Source: Deltaproteobacteria bacterium
GTDB lineage: Bacteria; Desulfobacterota; Desulfarculia; Adiutricales; Adiutricaceae
NCBI GenBank assembly: GCA_031278795.1
Contig: JAITJT010000050.1
Coordinates: forward strand, 1-48,939
Reading direction: 5' to 3'
Length of the DNA: 48,939 nt
The notes below the pieces were generated by a model that saw only the letters and a program-made list of their open reading frames with translations, had not been told where the DNA came from and made no database searches. Both the position numbers and the translations under genes were made by a program. Position 1 is the stretch's first letter; every line of letters starts with the position of its first letter. Shown here in pieces: positions 42,001-48,939 of this stretch.

Positions 42001-44836
42001 GAAATACGGAAGCTTCGAGGATGACAACGACAACGGAGTGCCGGACACTGGCGAATGGGAAAATGCCAAGGGCCTTCCCAAAAACTACTTCCAGGCAACA
42101 AACATAGCCCAGCTTCCAGCGCAGCTGCAGGCAGCCTTCCAGGATATCGCCCGTTCCATCACCACTGGAACGGCAACGTCGGCTACAGTGGACACCCTCC
42201 TTGGCGGTGGTGTGTCCCTTCAGACGCTTTACTATCCTGAGTACTCCAATCCCAACAATCCAAGCCAAAAGCTCCGCTGGGTGGGCTCGGTATTCGGACT
42301 CTTTGTGGACAGATACGGAAATCTCAGAGAAGACAACGATGGAGACGGCATCCTCGACGTTGAAAACACAGAAGACGGAAGCAAGGGAGACTATATCCTC
42401 ACTTTCAGCAGTAAAAAAACCGACCCCGCCAACCCGCCGAAATGTTTTGCAAGCGGACATTTTCTCTCTCGCTGTTATTCACCTTACGGCACAGATGAGC
42501 CCATATTGTTCAGTGGTGACCAGGGGCATCCAAAAAATGTCCACCAGATACAACCCCTTTTCGACACGGGCAAATGGCTCGCCTATTTGGACAGCGAGAA
42601 ACTTATCAGTCTGGGGAGCCGGGACTACAACGCTGCGGCAACCATCGCCAGAAGCCAGAGGCTTATCTATTATGGCAAGCCAACTGGATCGAGTGTCGCC
42701 ATGGCCAAGTTCAATACCGAACCAGGGACAAGGGCGGATCTCCTGCCGCTCATGACATTTGAGAACTTCGATGAAACCATACCCAGTACCTCAAGCAAGG
42801 CTCAGGCGACCCATGCTGTCATTGAGTGGATTATTGGTAAAGACTATCCCAACTTTCATAGATCCAGACAAGTTGGCGATCCGTGGTCCGATAACATCAA
42901 AACAATAACCTGGCGCCTGGGAGATATCATCAACTCCAAACCCATTATCGTAGGGACTCCCGCCAGCAACTTCGATCTGCTTTACAAGGACATGGAATAC
43001 CAAACATATAAGCTCTCCATGGCCGGAAGGAGACAGATGGCGTATTTTGGAGCCAATGACGGGATGCTCCACGCCATAAACGTAGGGTTTTACGGTTCGC
43101 TGTCCACCGGAAACGTACGTTTTTCCACGCAACCTATAAATGGTACTCCAGCCACTGATCACGATCTGGGGGCTGAGATCTGGGCATATATACCAACCTC
43201 GCTACTACCCCACCTCCAGTGGCTACCGGATTTCGAGTACAATCACAGCTACTTTGTGGATTTGAAACCCCTGGTGGCTGACATAAAGATTGACGGCAGC
43301 TGGAGGACTGTGCTGGTGGGAGGTCTGAGGCTGGGAGGGAGGCCCATCCCCGCCCCGGACGCCGCTGCGGCAGGATCGGACTTTTTCTATTCGGAAATTT
43401 TCTGCATCGACGTGACTGATCCGGAATCTCCTCCTCAGCTTCTATGGCGCTACAGCTCTCTGGAGGCGGGTCTCACGGTTGGGCTTCCCAATTTTGTCTC
43501 AAGCGAGGGAAAATGGTACGTGGTAATACCCAGTGGCCCGCGCACAGATGAGGTGGACAGCAATTACGCAGTCAATGCGGCACATAGCCAGCCCTTTGTG
43601 CTGTTCGGCTCAAATTCCCCGTATTACGGTTACAGCTCCCAAAAGGCGCGCCTGGTTGTGCTGGACGCCAAGACGGGAGTGCCCGTGGTTGACATTAGCG
43701 ATCCAAATCATGCCGACTATCTCCAGGCAACTGAAGAACGTAGCTTTTTCAACAACCCCTTCCTTCCCATAGCCCAGAACAGGGCCCCCAATTGGACCAA
43801 CCACGTGCTCTATTACGGGCTCACCATAGCTAGGGACGGATCGACAGGCCTTGACTCAGGCGCGGTCTATAGGCTGCAGATGGTCGACTCCTCAGGTAAC
43901 GCCCTGGATGTCAGGGATTGGAAACTCAAAAAATTCTATAACACCGACCGGCCGGTAACAGGCGCCGTGAACTCCACCTATGACAATTTGGGGAACCTTT
44001 GGGTTGTCTTTGGCACGGGAAGGCTTTGGGGCCAGGAGGATGTTTTACCCTGCGTGGCAGTTCTCAATGCGAACATTTGCAAGGCGAACCATGACCAGTA
44101 TATTTTCGGAATCAAAGAGGGCATTGACTCACAAGGAATGTTGACCTTCGCCGACATGTCGAGCGCCCATTTGATAGATGTGTCAGGGGCCAAAGTCTTC
44201 AGAACCGGAGTGGTCTCGGGCCTGGCCTCGCAAACTGGCATCACCACGGCCGCGGGCGGGACGTCCCAGTACTACACCTTGGCGGCTGAGATTAAATCCG
44301 CTGCTGTGGGTGGCTACAAGCGCAAGCTTTCCAGCGGCAAAGTCTTCTATTCAGGTAATGACGAAAATGGTAATCCCCTGGACCACCGTTTTGAGATGAT
44401 AATCACCCAACCCAAACTCATCTCCATGGGTAACGGCAGCTCTTACATGGCGTTTTCGAGCTTTGAACCGTTGGAGTCGGGCTGCGGGGATAACGGTTAT
44501 GGTTTCCTCTATCTTGTTGACACCTTCACTGGTCTCCCGTCTCCCAACATCTACGAGGCATTCTATACTAGCGAAGGCTCTAAACCCACGGGTCTGGAGG
44601 AGGACGAGGTAGCTGGGGTTCTGACCACAGGCACTGGAGTGCCAACCGAGGCTTACATCATGGCCACATCCACCGGTATCAAGGCTTCGACATCGGCGCC
44701 GGACATGAGTATCCACTCGATAGAACTTAATGGTGAGGATTATGCCGGTGAAGGAATCACTTCCTGGAAAGAGGTCATGAATTATGGTTTCGAGGTTCCT
44801 CCAGCAAAAATGGTGGAAGGACTTGATGGAATTTAG
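39098..44836 (+). CDS. pilY1: PilY1-like type IV pilus tip adhesin, very large
   Basis: Secreted calcium-binding adhesin that promotes type IV pilus assembly, twitching and surface sensing in relatives. A signal peptide (about residues 1-45, cut near LLA/DG) precedes an N-terminal region with GNWLNYVTMSRMDVLRK, a hallmark of PilY1. The C-terminal beta-propeller has YFGANDGMLHAINVG (about 1316-1330), EIWAYIPTSLLPHLQ and late propeller blades. Four Asp-rich calcium-type loops are visible: DMDGDGRID (90-98), DFDGDD (near 579), DDNDNGVPD (near 975) and DNDGDGILD (near 1079). Length (1912) far exceeds P. aeruginosa PilY1 (about 1160). It starts at GTG 39098 with GAGAGG about 10 bases upstream. No pilin, minor pilin or pil assembly gene is nearby. 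Confidence 0.88.
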   Translation: MFHIAKKQIANQFSKVLKISSLFFIIAVIAAFSALTFFTTSLLADGVYIGDKTAYQSSPVLASGRTIPRVLLVISKDIKMFGQAYNELTDMDGDGRIDTGFNPSVIYYGYFDSKSCYEYSTTTLNTYTKEDRTQYFIRVKDTIADDSQETLDTQKSRNGIANYVKAARAVHYETGEQIGICQAGYTGNSSSSPISGRYFSGNWLNYVTMSRMDVLRKILYGGYRVEDYWFGGGIDDNRSVPKLMSAAASVYLPSYVDNRTILESSFLPRDSTVWGTDVLADNRWNAETPLTNYYDISKYTPFTKPAANKAHYFARTRSGIAESPANPPFPVLQFILNGDTSYMGSTINPTKNDSNAKGRYYNWVLNEGPNPSSSYLTDSGRNAIKSYNVKVRVCHPSNYGEGEGCRLYPYYGFKPVGLLQTNGESGDMYFGLLTGSYNETTFRKGGVLRSHINDLSSAVDLQTGQIKAGGLIYAIDTLQIAGSPKHSATNPASSYYSSGVSWGNPSGELLYEATRYYARLAQGEGESAIQPTTAYVPTTETAYNYKVASYHKNWTTIPDLPSGDCAKPIILFIAEEDSDFDGDDAVNSSDNALTRPVLTSIKSNVASSLPNAFNLSTYLDKITANEQFPSSSKYFISKDSTDDCNAKTLGSLKDVKGMCPNNPAFEGTYTAAAVAYYAHTHNFSQTDELQLPIDVYAVTMSTNFPKLDIPVYNSNGTVAKKISILPASMSDRSNVTTKDRILGFLNYYVQEWHVDPRGTPYHIKIMVNFENAAIGYDSKNSDSSAISSDWDSDQLIEYEIDLLTSSSTATIKRKTTVYPTNTSQTAGVLKKYYPDKKFYAFITPNNDTFTIEPSEVEGLAISTWKVQSSASRNQTMGYVISGSTRDATYMEITHAYGIAKNFTSAKCNWPKGAGGQASADGSCGVKTSIGNAFGSGDALTAKVIRNFEFNSEADAVGTYLPTPMFLAAKYGSFEDDNDNGVPDTGEWENAKGLPKNYFQATNIAQLPAQLQAAFQDIARSITTGTATSATVDTLLGGGVSLQTLYYPEYSNPNNPSQKLRWVGSVFGLFVDRYGNLREDNDGDGILDVENTEDGSKGDYILTFSSKKTDPANPPKCFASGHFLSRCYSPYGTDEPILFSGDQGHPKNVHQIQPLFDTGKWLAYLDSEKLISLGSRDYNAAATIARSQRLIYYGKPTGSSVAMAKFNTEPGTRADLLPLMTFENFDETIPSTSSKAQATHAVIEWIIGKDYPNFHRSRQVGDPWSDNIKTITWRLGDIINSKPIIVGTPASNFDLLYKDMEYQTYKLSMAGRRQMAYFGANDGMLHAINVGFYGSLSTGNVRFSTQPINGTPATDHDLGAEIWAYIPTSLLPHLQWLPDFEYNHSYFVDLKPLVADIKIDGSWRTVLVGGLRLGGRPIPAPDAAAAGSDFFYSEIFCIDVTDPESPPQLLWRYSSLEAGLTVGLPNFVSSEGKWYVVIPSGPRTDEVDSNYAVNAAHSQPFVLFGSNSPYYGYSSQKARLVVLDAKTGVPVVDISDPNHADYLQATEERSFFNNPFLPIAQNRAPNWTNHVLYYGLTIARDGSTGLDSGAVYRLQMVDSSGNALDVRDWKLKKFYNTDRPVTGAVNSTYDNLGNLWVVFGTGRLWGQEDVLPCVAVLNANICKANHDQYIFGIKEGIDSQGMLTFADMSSAHLIDVSGAKVFRTGVVSGLASQTGITTAAGGTSQYYTLAAEIKSAAVGGYKRKLSSGKVFYSGNDENGNPLDHRFEMIITQPKLISMGNGSSYMAFSSFEPLESGCGDNGYGFLYLVDTFTGLPSPNIYEAFYTSEGSKPTGLEEDEVAGVLTTGTGVPTEAYIMATSTGIKASTSAPDMSIHSIELNGEDYAGEGITSWKEVMNYGFEVPPAKMVEGLDGI

Positions 44837-44876
44837 CCAACAACCATAGCCCTTGGATTTGAGGGCGTGTTCACAG

Positions 44877-44924
44877 GCGGAGCTAGGCTTCTTGATATTT
44901 CAAGATAGCTAGCTCCGCTTTTTT
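44877..44924 (+). terminator. Terminator of pilY1
   Basis: GCGGAGCTAG (44877-44886) with CTAGCTCCGC (44909-44918), an inner stem TCTTGA/TCAAGA (44890-44905), then TTTTTT. A strong Rho-independent terminator 41 bases past the stop. Confidence 0.85.
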
Positions 44925-44960
44925 CATAAAAAATGCGCAAGGGGGCTTACCTTGCGCATT
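44925..44960 (-). terminator. Terminator for the minus-strand flagellin unit
   Basis: AATGCGCAAG (44932-44941) and CTTGCGCATT (44951-44960) form a perfect 10-bp stem with a 9-base loop. On the minus strand it runs into TTTTTATG, giving a T-run. It lies about 250 bases beyond the flagellin-like stop. Confidence 0.65.
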
Positions 44961-45213
44961 TAATAAAAAACTTTGTTGGGGTGTCAATTGGGGAAGTTCC
45001 CCGCAGAAGATTTCTATAGGCTTCTCCTTTCAGCTATATCAGAATCATCCACCTAAGACGCTTGAAATAAGGTGGGCGTCATCTTAAGCGCTAAGCGCTT
45101 AAGAGCGTTTTTACAAATCCCTTGAGCTTAAAGGCTGTGTTTTGCCGTCCCCTTTCCCTCAGGTTTTTCAGCTTAAAAAACCTGAGGGAGTAGAGGGAGG
45201 GCATGCTAACATT

Positions 45214-45834
45214 CTAGTGTAGCGTGGGATTTATAAATACGGGATCGTTTATGGTTTTCGGGAGATTTATCTTTTCAAGGGTTCTTTTTAGCTCGTCTAT
45301 GCCCTTGGCTCCCGGGTAACAAGCGGCTATTATGCCCATGAAGTTGGCTGTCTCGATTATGGCCTCTATGATGAGTGATTTCTGCCCCTTGAGCTCATAG
45401 TCCAGGTTTTCCAGAACCGGCTTGAGGTAGGAGAGAACCCTCGATGCCGCCTTGGCGTGTCCGCGGCTCAAAAGTGACAAACTTGTGCCGGAGAAATTCT
45501 GCTGCCCGGCCTCATTGGCCACGACCGCAGCCAGCGCCCTGAATTCTATGTTCATGGACTCCCTATCGTCTTCGGTCAGATTGGTCTTTTCGGAAGCGGC
45601 CTTGGAGGAGAGATCCATCATGCGTGATATGGTGTCTTTTAGAACCAGATAGCGCTGGAAGGCCTGATTCAGGTCGTTTATAACTCCGGGGAGATCCTCC
45701 ATCTGCTTTTTGGCGGCCCTCACTGCCTCGGTCACGTCTTCCGGAATGCCTTTTTCAGCCGGAAAATTGAGGACGCTGGCCAGAAGAGATGTGATGTTGT
45801 TCATCTCCTCAAATTCATTAAGCAACATTAACAT
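45214..45834 (-). CDS. Short flagellin-like protein downstream of flagellin
   Basis: Residues about 65-125 (including ISRMMDLSSKAASEK, DDRESMNIEFRALAAVV and QQNFSGTSL) align with the N-terminal D1 helix region of flagellin (RMRELAQQAS, SEYQLMAAEIDRIAN, TEFNGIKIL), but the conserved D0 start is missing and the C-terminal half has no flagellin D0/D1 motif. It is probably helical throughout. It may be a flagellin-derived regulator, minor filament component or chaperone. The start is ATG 45834: GGAGGT lies 7 bases before it, and a longer frame from 45849 would bury that ribosome site in codons 1-3. It lies about 50 bases after flagellin and is probably in the same transcript. Confidence 0.7.
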   Translation of the reverse strand: MLMLLNEFEEMNNITSLLASVLNFPAEKGIPEDVTEAVRAAKKQMEDLPGVINDLNQAFQRYLVLKDTISRMMDLSSKAASEKTNLTEDDRESMNIEFRALAAVVANEAGQQNFSGTSLSLLSRGHAKAASRVLSYLKPVLENLDYELKGQKSLIIEAIIETANFMGIIAACYPGAKGIDELKRTLEKINLPKTINDPVFINPTLH

Positions 45835-45887
45835 TTTAGTTACCTCCATATCATAAAGCCCGTAACTGAGGCTGATTGTTATATTTT

Positions 45888-47756
45888 TTATCCGTTGAGG
45901 AGGGACAGGGCCATTTCCGGAAGGGCATTGGCCTGGGATAGAATGGCTACGGCCGCCTGGGATAATACCTGATTGCGGACAAAGTCGGTCATCTCGTAGG
46001 AGATATCCACGTCGGATATCTGGCTTTCAGCTATCTGGAGGGTGTCGTGCATGGTCTCCAGATTGGCCAAGGTGTTCTCCAGGCGGTTCAGGTAGGCGCC
46101 CAGCCTGGAGCGGCAGCTCTCCTTTTTGGCGATTGCGTCGTCAATTCCCTCTAAGGCCTCCTGAGCCGTGCTCTGGGTGCGGATTCCAGCCGCCCTGTAG
46201 CCGCCGTCCGAGGCGTTCTGTATCTCCACGAAAGTCTCGCGGTTGAGGCCCGTTACCCATCTAGGGCCAGTTCCCAACAGGGCTTCCCCTCCAAAGAGCG
46301 CGCCCCCGTAGCGGTAAAAGTTTATGTCATAGGCGGAGTTCTCAGAGCTTGAGCCCGCGTTGAGGATCCACAGATCCCTTTCATCTCCAGTGTCCCTTCC
46401 CTCCAGGCGCACGCTGTAGGTTCCGTAGCCGGTGGGCTGGGCCTTGAGAACCCCCCAGTGCTCGCCGCCGTTTCCAAAGTAAGAGCCGCCCACGGCCTTG
46501 GTCTCGGTCTCGTCGTTGTACCACATGATGGCGGAGCCGTAACCAGCCACTCCGTTGATGGCCGAGCCCAGCTGGTCGTCGGATCCGAATATGTCATCAT
46601 GATTCCCGCCTTCGCGGTTGAAGACGTAGACCGAGCGATAGCCTTGCTCATAGACATAGTCTTCCACTTTCGCCCAGAATGTGTCACTGTTTTCATTGAC
46701 GGAGTGGGCGAAGGCCTCGGCCACGTTAGTTATGGCCGAGTACTCCGTAGACGGGACAATGGAGTAAAATTCATAATCGTCCGCGTTTTCACAGGCGCTC
46801 TTGGCCATGGAGGCCGAGCCCAGATAGTAGATCTCATCACCTAGGCAGATCCTATGGGCATTGGTGTTGGCGTTTGCCGAGCCTCCCACCAGGGAGTCGA
46901 AGGTTTCTCCGTTTCTTATGTCTATGCGTACCCTTGACTGGGTTCCGCGGTTGACTTGGTCGAGGAGCTTCTCAAGGGTCTCTCCTTCCTGAATCTGGTA
47001 GGCGCCAGCCACATAGCGGCCTTTGTTGAGCGAGGTGTCAACCACCTCTCCTAGATCCCAGTTGTATCCGTAAGAGAATATCTGCCCTGAGACCCAGCCC
47101 GAGACGGCCTGGGTGAGGCTGGGAATGCCACCTCCGCAGCAACCGTCCGTGGCGTCTGTACCGGACGCGGGCATGGTGCTCCAGATGTCGTTCTTGAAAT
47201 CCCCGCCAATGCTTAAGCCCGAGGATACCGAGGCCCTCAAATCGCAAACCTTTATGAAGTAGTAGTCTTCAGCGATAGAGTCCCTGGCCCCGAAATGTAC
47301 TTTTAGTCCCTGACCGTGGTGCATGCTGTTTATGCTCCCGTCCAGGATCTTTATTCCGTTGAACTCCGTGGCGTTGGCGATGCGGTCTATTTCGGCCGCC
47401 ATCAGCTGGTACTCGGAGTTGATTATTTCACGCTGCAGAGTCGTGTAGGTTCCGGTTGAGGCTTGCTGGGCAAGCTCTCTCATTCTGATGAGTTTTTCAT
47501 CTATAATCACCATAGCCGCCTCAGCTGTTTGGAGGAGACTTATGGCATCGGCTACGTTTCTCATGCCCTGTTCTTTGTTCTGGATGTCGGTTCTCATTTG
47601 CTCCCGAATGCCGTAACCAGCAGGGTCATCTTTTGGTGAGTTGATTCTAAGACCAGATGCGAGCCGCTGGGTGTTTATTGCCAGTCTTGAGTAGCTCTGA
47701 TCCAGACTGTAAGCGGCGGTAAGCGCCGGCATATTGTGGTTTATTACTAGACCCAT
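45888..47756 (-). CDS. fliC: Flagellin with large, Cys-containing central domain
   Basis: Main filament subunit. The N-terminal D0/D1 region is clear (GLVINHNMPALTA, RLASGLRINSPKDDPAGYGIREQM, AEAAMVIIDEKLIRMRELAQQAS, NATEFNGIKILDGS), as is the C-terminal D1/D0 region (LGAYLNRLENTLANLETM, AESQISDVDISYEMTDF, LSQAAVAILSQANALP). The middle, about residues 145-540, is a long variable domain expected on the filament surface. It contains Cys in KVCD, GCCGGG, RICLG and SACEN, and another lies near the C-terminal helix (KESCRS); flagellins usually lack Cys. Length (622) is above the E. coli size (498). ATG 47756 is preceded by a GGGGGT site. A sigma-28 promoter lies upstream. No fliS, fliD or csrA is nearby. 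Confidence 0.92.
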   Translation of the reverse strand: MGLVINHNMPALTAAYSLDQSYSRLAINTQRLASGLRINSPKDDPAGYGIREQMRTDIQNKEQGMRNVADAISLLQTAEAAMVIIDEKLIRMRELAQQASTGTYTTLQREIINSEYQLMAAEIDRIANATEFNGIKILDGSINSMHHGQGLKVHFGARDSIAEDYYFIKVCDLRASVSSGLSIGGDFKNDIWSTMPASGTDATDGCCGGGIPSLTQAVSGWVSGQIFSYGYNWDLGEVVDTSLNKGRYVAGAYQIQEGETLEKLLDQVNRGTQSRVRIDIRNGETFDSLVGGSANANTNAHRICLGDEIYYLGSASMAKSACENADDYEFYSIVPSTEYSAITNVAEAFAHSVNENSDTFWAKVEDYVYEQGYRSVYVFNREGGNHDDIFGSDDQLGSAINGVAGYGSAIMWYNDETETKAVGGSYFGNGGEHWGVLKAQPTGYGTYSVRLEGRDTGDERDLWILNAGSSSENSAYDINFYRYGGALFGGEALLGTGPRWVTGLNRETFVEIQNASDGGYRAAGIRTQSTAQEALEGIDDAIAKKESCRSRLGAYLNRLENTLANLETMHDTLQIAESQISDVDISYEMTDFVRNQVLSQAAVAILSQANALPEMALSLLNG

Positions 47757-47785
47757 GACAGACCCCCAAAAAGTCTTTTAAAATT

Positions 47786-47817
47786 GAAGAAAGTTTGAAA
47801 GCCCTCAAACTTCCTTC
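47786..47817 (-). promoter_or_regulatory. Hairpin in the flagellin 5' UTR
   Basis: GAAGAAAGTTTGA (47786-47798) and TCAAACTTCCTTC (47805-47817) form a 13-bp stem (one wobble pair on the minus-strand RNA) with a 6-base loop. It ends 30 bases before the flagellin start. It could affect mRNA stability or be a protein-binding site. Confidence 0.6.
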
Positions 47818-47824
47818 AGAATTC

Positions 47825-47851
47825 TTATCGACTTCATGGGAAAAGACTTTA
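47825..47851 (-). promoter_or_regulatory. Sigma-28 (FliA) promoter of flagellin
   Basis: On the minus strand: TAAAGTCT (47851-47844), 11 bases, GTCGATAA (47832-47825). Consensus is TAAAGTTT-N11-GCCGATAA, so 14 of 16 positions match with exact spacing. It lies about 70 bases before the flagellin start, as expected for a late flagellar gene. Confidence 0.85.
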
Positions 47852-48939
47852 ATCTTTTTCGACATTATTTTATTTTTTTTGAAAACATCTTTAAACTCAC
47901 CTCTTTGGCGCTTTAAATTATTTCTACAAAGGAGCAGAAAAGCCTAAATATTTAGATAGCTTTAGCTATAGTTTACTTGAGCTTTATCGTAAATCCCAAG
48001 CTGATACCTCCATATAATAATGTTGCATATCAAAGCCTCTATAACAAATCCTAGGGAAAATCCTTTTCATTATTCATAAGCGTTCCAAAATCCGCTTATT
48101 TATAGCAGCTATTGGGCCAAAAAAATTCACCTAACAAGTTTAAAAATACCAAGATATTAAGGTTTCTTAAAATATAATAATCATATATGCCTTAAGCTTT
48201 GCTTAAAACTTCCATATTTTTAGGATCTATTCTATTATGAATTGTAGCTAGGATTCACCAAAATCCCTAGCTTAAGCTAACTTTACGCTCACGCTTTCAC
48301 TCGGTTCACAGATTATTTGATGTTTCACAAAAATATAATTATTATTTGATATATTCCCTCATGATTCCGGGCGGCTTCAAAATGCCTATCCGCTTGAGTT
48401 ACTCGCAAATTAGATTTCCGTGTTATCTAAAAATCCAGAAGTCTTTGATGTTTTATTAATTTTTTTTCTCTGAGATGTATATGCGATGGTTATGAGGTGG
48501 ATACGATGGGGGTATTGCATAATGCTAAAGCGTTTTCTTCTGATCCGTACCAAGAATTCTCCAGAGTGCCTTTATATAAGGTCATGTGCTTTTTTTAAGT
48601 TAGGGCTGAGGCAGGGGCTGAGGCTGTGGCTGGCTGGCTGGCGGGGGGAGGGTGTAACTTAAAATTTTTTTGGGAATTTAAGGGGAGTGGGCCAGGAAAG
48701 GGCTTATGAGCGGGGGGGGAGGAAAATTTGCGGAACTTGCAACGGCAGCGCTTGTGTATAAGTGGCTTTGTAGGGGAGGCACTTTTTCGTGAGACTAGCT
48801 AAGGTATCAAAAGAAAAAAATATAAAAACCCCGTGTTTGAGAGGGAACATAAGTTACTAATATTTAAGGCCTAAGGGTAAAGGTAATATCTTTATCATTG
48901 AAACATAAGCATAGAAATGAGGAAAAACTTATAAACAGG
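47852..48939. other. AT-rich spacer to the window end
   Basis: Beyond the flagellin promoter there is no large reading frame. A GC-rich patch at about 48604-48650 has GGCTGAGG and GGCTGGCTGGC repeats and is out of character with its AT-rich surroundings. One short frame with a good ribosome site is listed separately (48506-48598). Confidence 0.5.
48506..48598 (+). CDS. Possible small protein (30 residues)
   Basis: ATG 48506 follows GAGGTGG (48494-48500) at a 5-base spacing, a better ribosome site than many genes here have. The frame runs 30 codons to TAA 48596. The product contains SSDPYQEFSRVPLYK, with mixed charged and aromatic residues and no membrane span. No neighbour or family supports it, so it may be chance. 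Confidence 0.25.
   Translation: MGVLHNAKAFSSDPYQEFSRVPLYKVMCFF

Larger units (their letters stand above)
44837..45213. other. Spacer with a row of hairpins between convergent genes
   Basis: Besides the terminators at 44877-44924 and 44932-44960, it holds CTTAAGCGC-TAA-GCGCTTAAG (45083-45103) and a 14-bp stem TCCCTCAGGTTTTT (45155-45168) with AAAAACCTGAGGGA (45176-45189), close to the stop of the minus-strand gene. No gene recognised. Confidence 0.7.

Overview
This window looks like the chromosome of a Gram-negative, flagellated bacterium of the Desulfobacterota (former Deltaproteobacteria). That placement is an inference from gene content and order: pheT-ihfA-merR, a MlaE permease with a fused STAS domain, a very large PilY1, and a flagellin beginning MGLVINHN. 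Coding sequence is GC-rich, with many AGG (Arg) and CTC (Leu) codons. The spacers between genes are long, very AT-rich and full of short tandem repeats. About a quarter of the window is non-coding, and one decayed gene is visible, so this may be a host-associated or eroding genome. No rRNA, tRNA, CRISPR array, complete insertion sequence or phage gene was seen.

Layout. 1-9150 (+): a phosphofructokinase with pyrophosphate-type signatures, a CxxCxxCC protein, a leucine leader peptide with a transcription attenuator, leuA, pheT (no pheS in the window), ihfA, a MerR-type regulator and a CheR-like methyltransferase relative. 9500-11610 (+): an AT-rich AAA-ATPase-like gene with its own promoter and terminator, probably acquired. 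11970-14760 (-): a HyuA-type hydantoinase/oxoprolinase and an unknown partner. 14761-16476: a repeat-filled spacer with phased A-tracts. 16477-23521 (+): a membrane-anchored alpha/beta hydrolase, a hybrid sensor histidine kinase, a GAF/HD-GYP phosphodiesterase and a small integral membrane protein. 23876-31003 (-): an MCE lipid-transport operon made of a TctC-like binding protein, mlaE, mlaF, mlaD, a PqiC-like lipoprotein and a GldG-like membrane protein. 31467-32624 (-): an orphan LivJ-type binding protein. 34067-36288 (+): rseP-tsaB. 36289-39097: a long spacer with a decayed gene and palindromic clusters. 39098-44836 (+): a 1912-residue PilY1-like adhesin. 45214-47756 (-): flagellin and a short flagellin-like protein, driven by a clear sigma-28 promoter.

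How the genes work together. Leucine synthesis appears to be controlled by ribosome-mediated attenuation: seven consecutive Leu codons precede mutually exclusive antiterminator and terminator stems. The MCE operon would move lipids across the envelope. It has no MlaC but carries a lipoprotein, a Bug/TctC-type binding protein and a GldG-type protein, which is an unusual set. The kinase/HD-GYP pair, PilY1 and the flagellin point to surface motility or attachment, possibly tuned by cyclic di-GMP; that link is inference.

A feature that crosses gene boundaries is a set of GC-rich near-perfect palindromes with 3-5 base loops. They lie inside reading frames, mostly in poorly conserved tails and linkers (YkgJ-like, hydrolase, kinase, MlaF, RseP). 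They could be a dispersed in-frame palindromic element.
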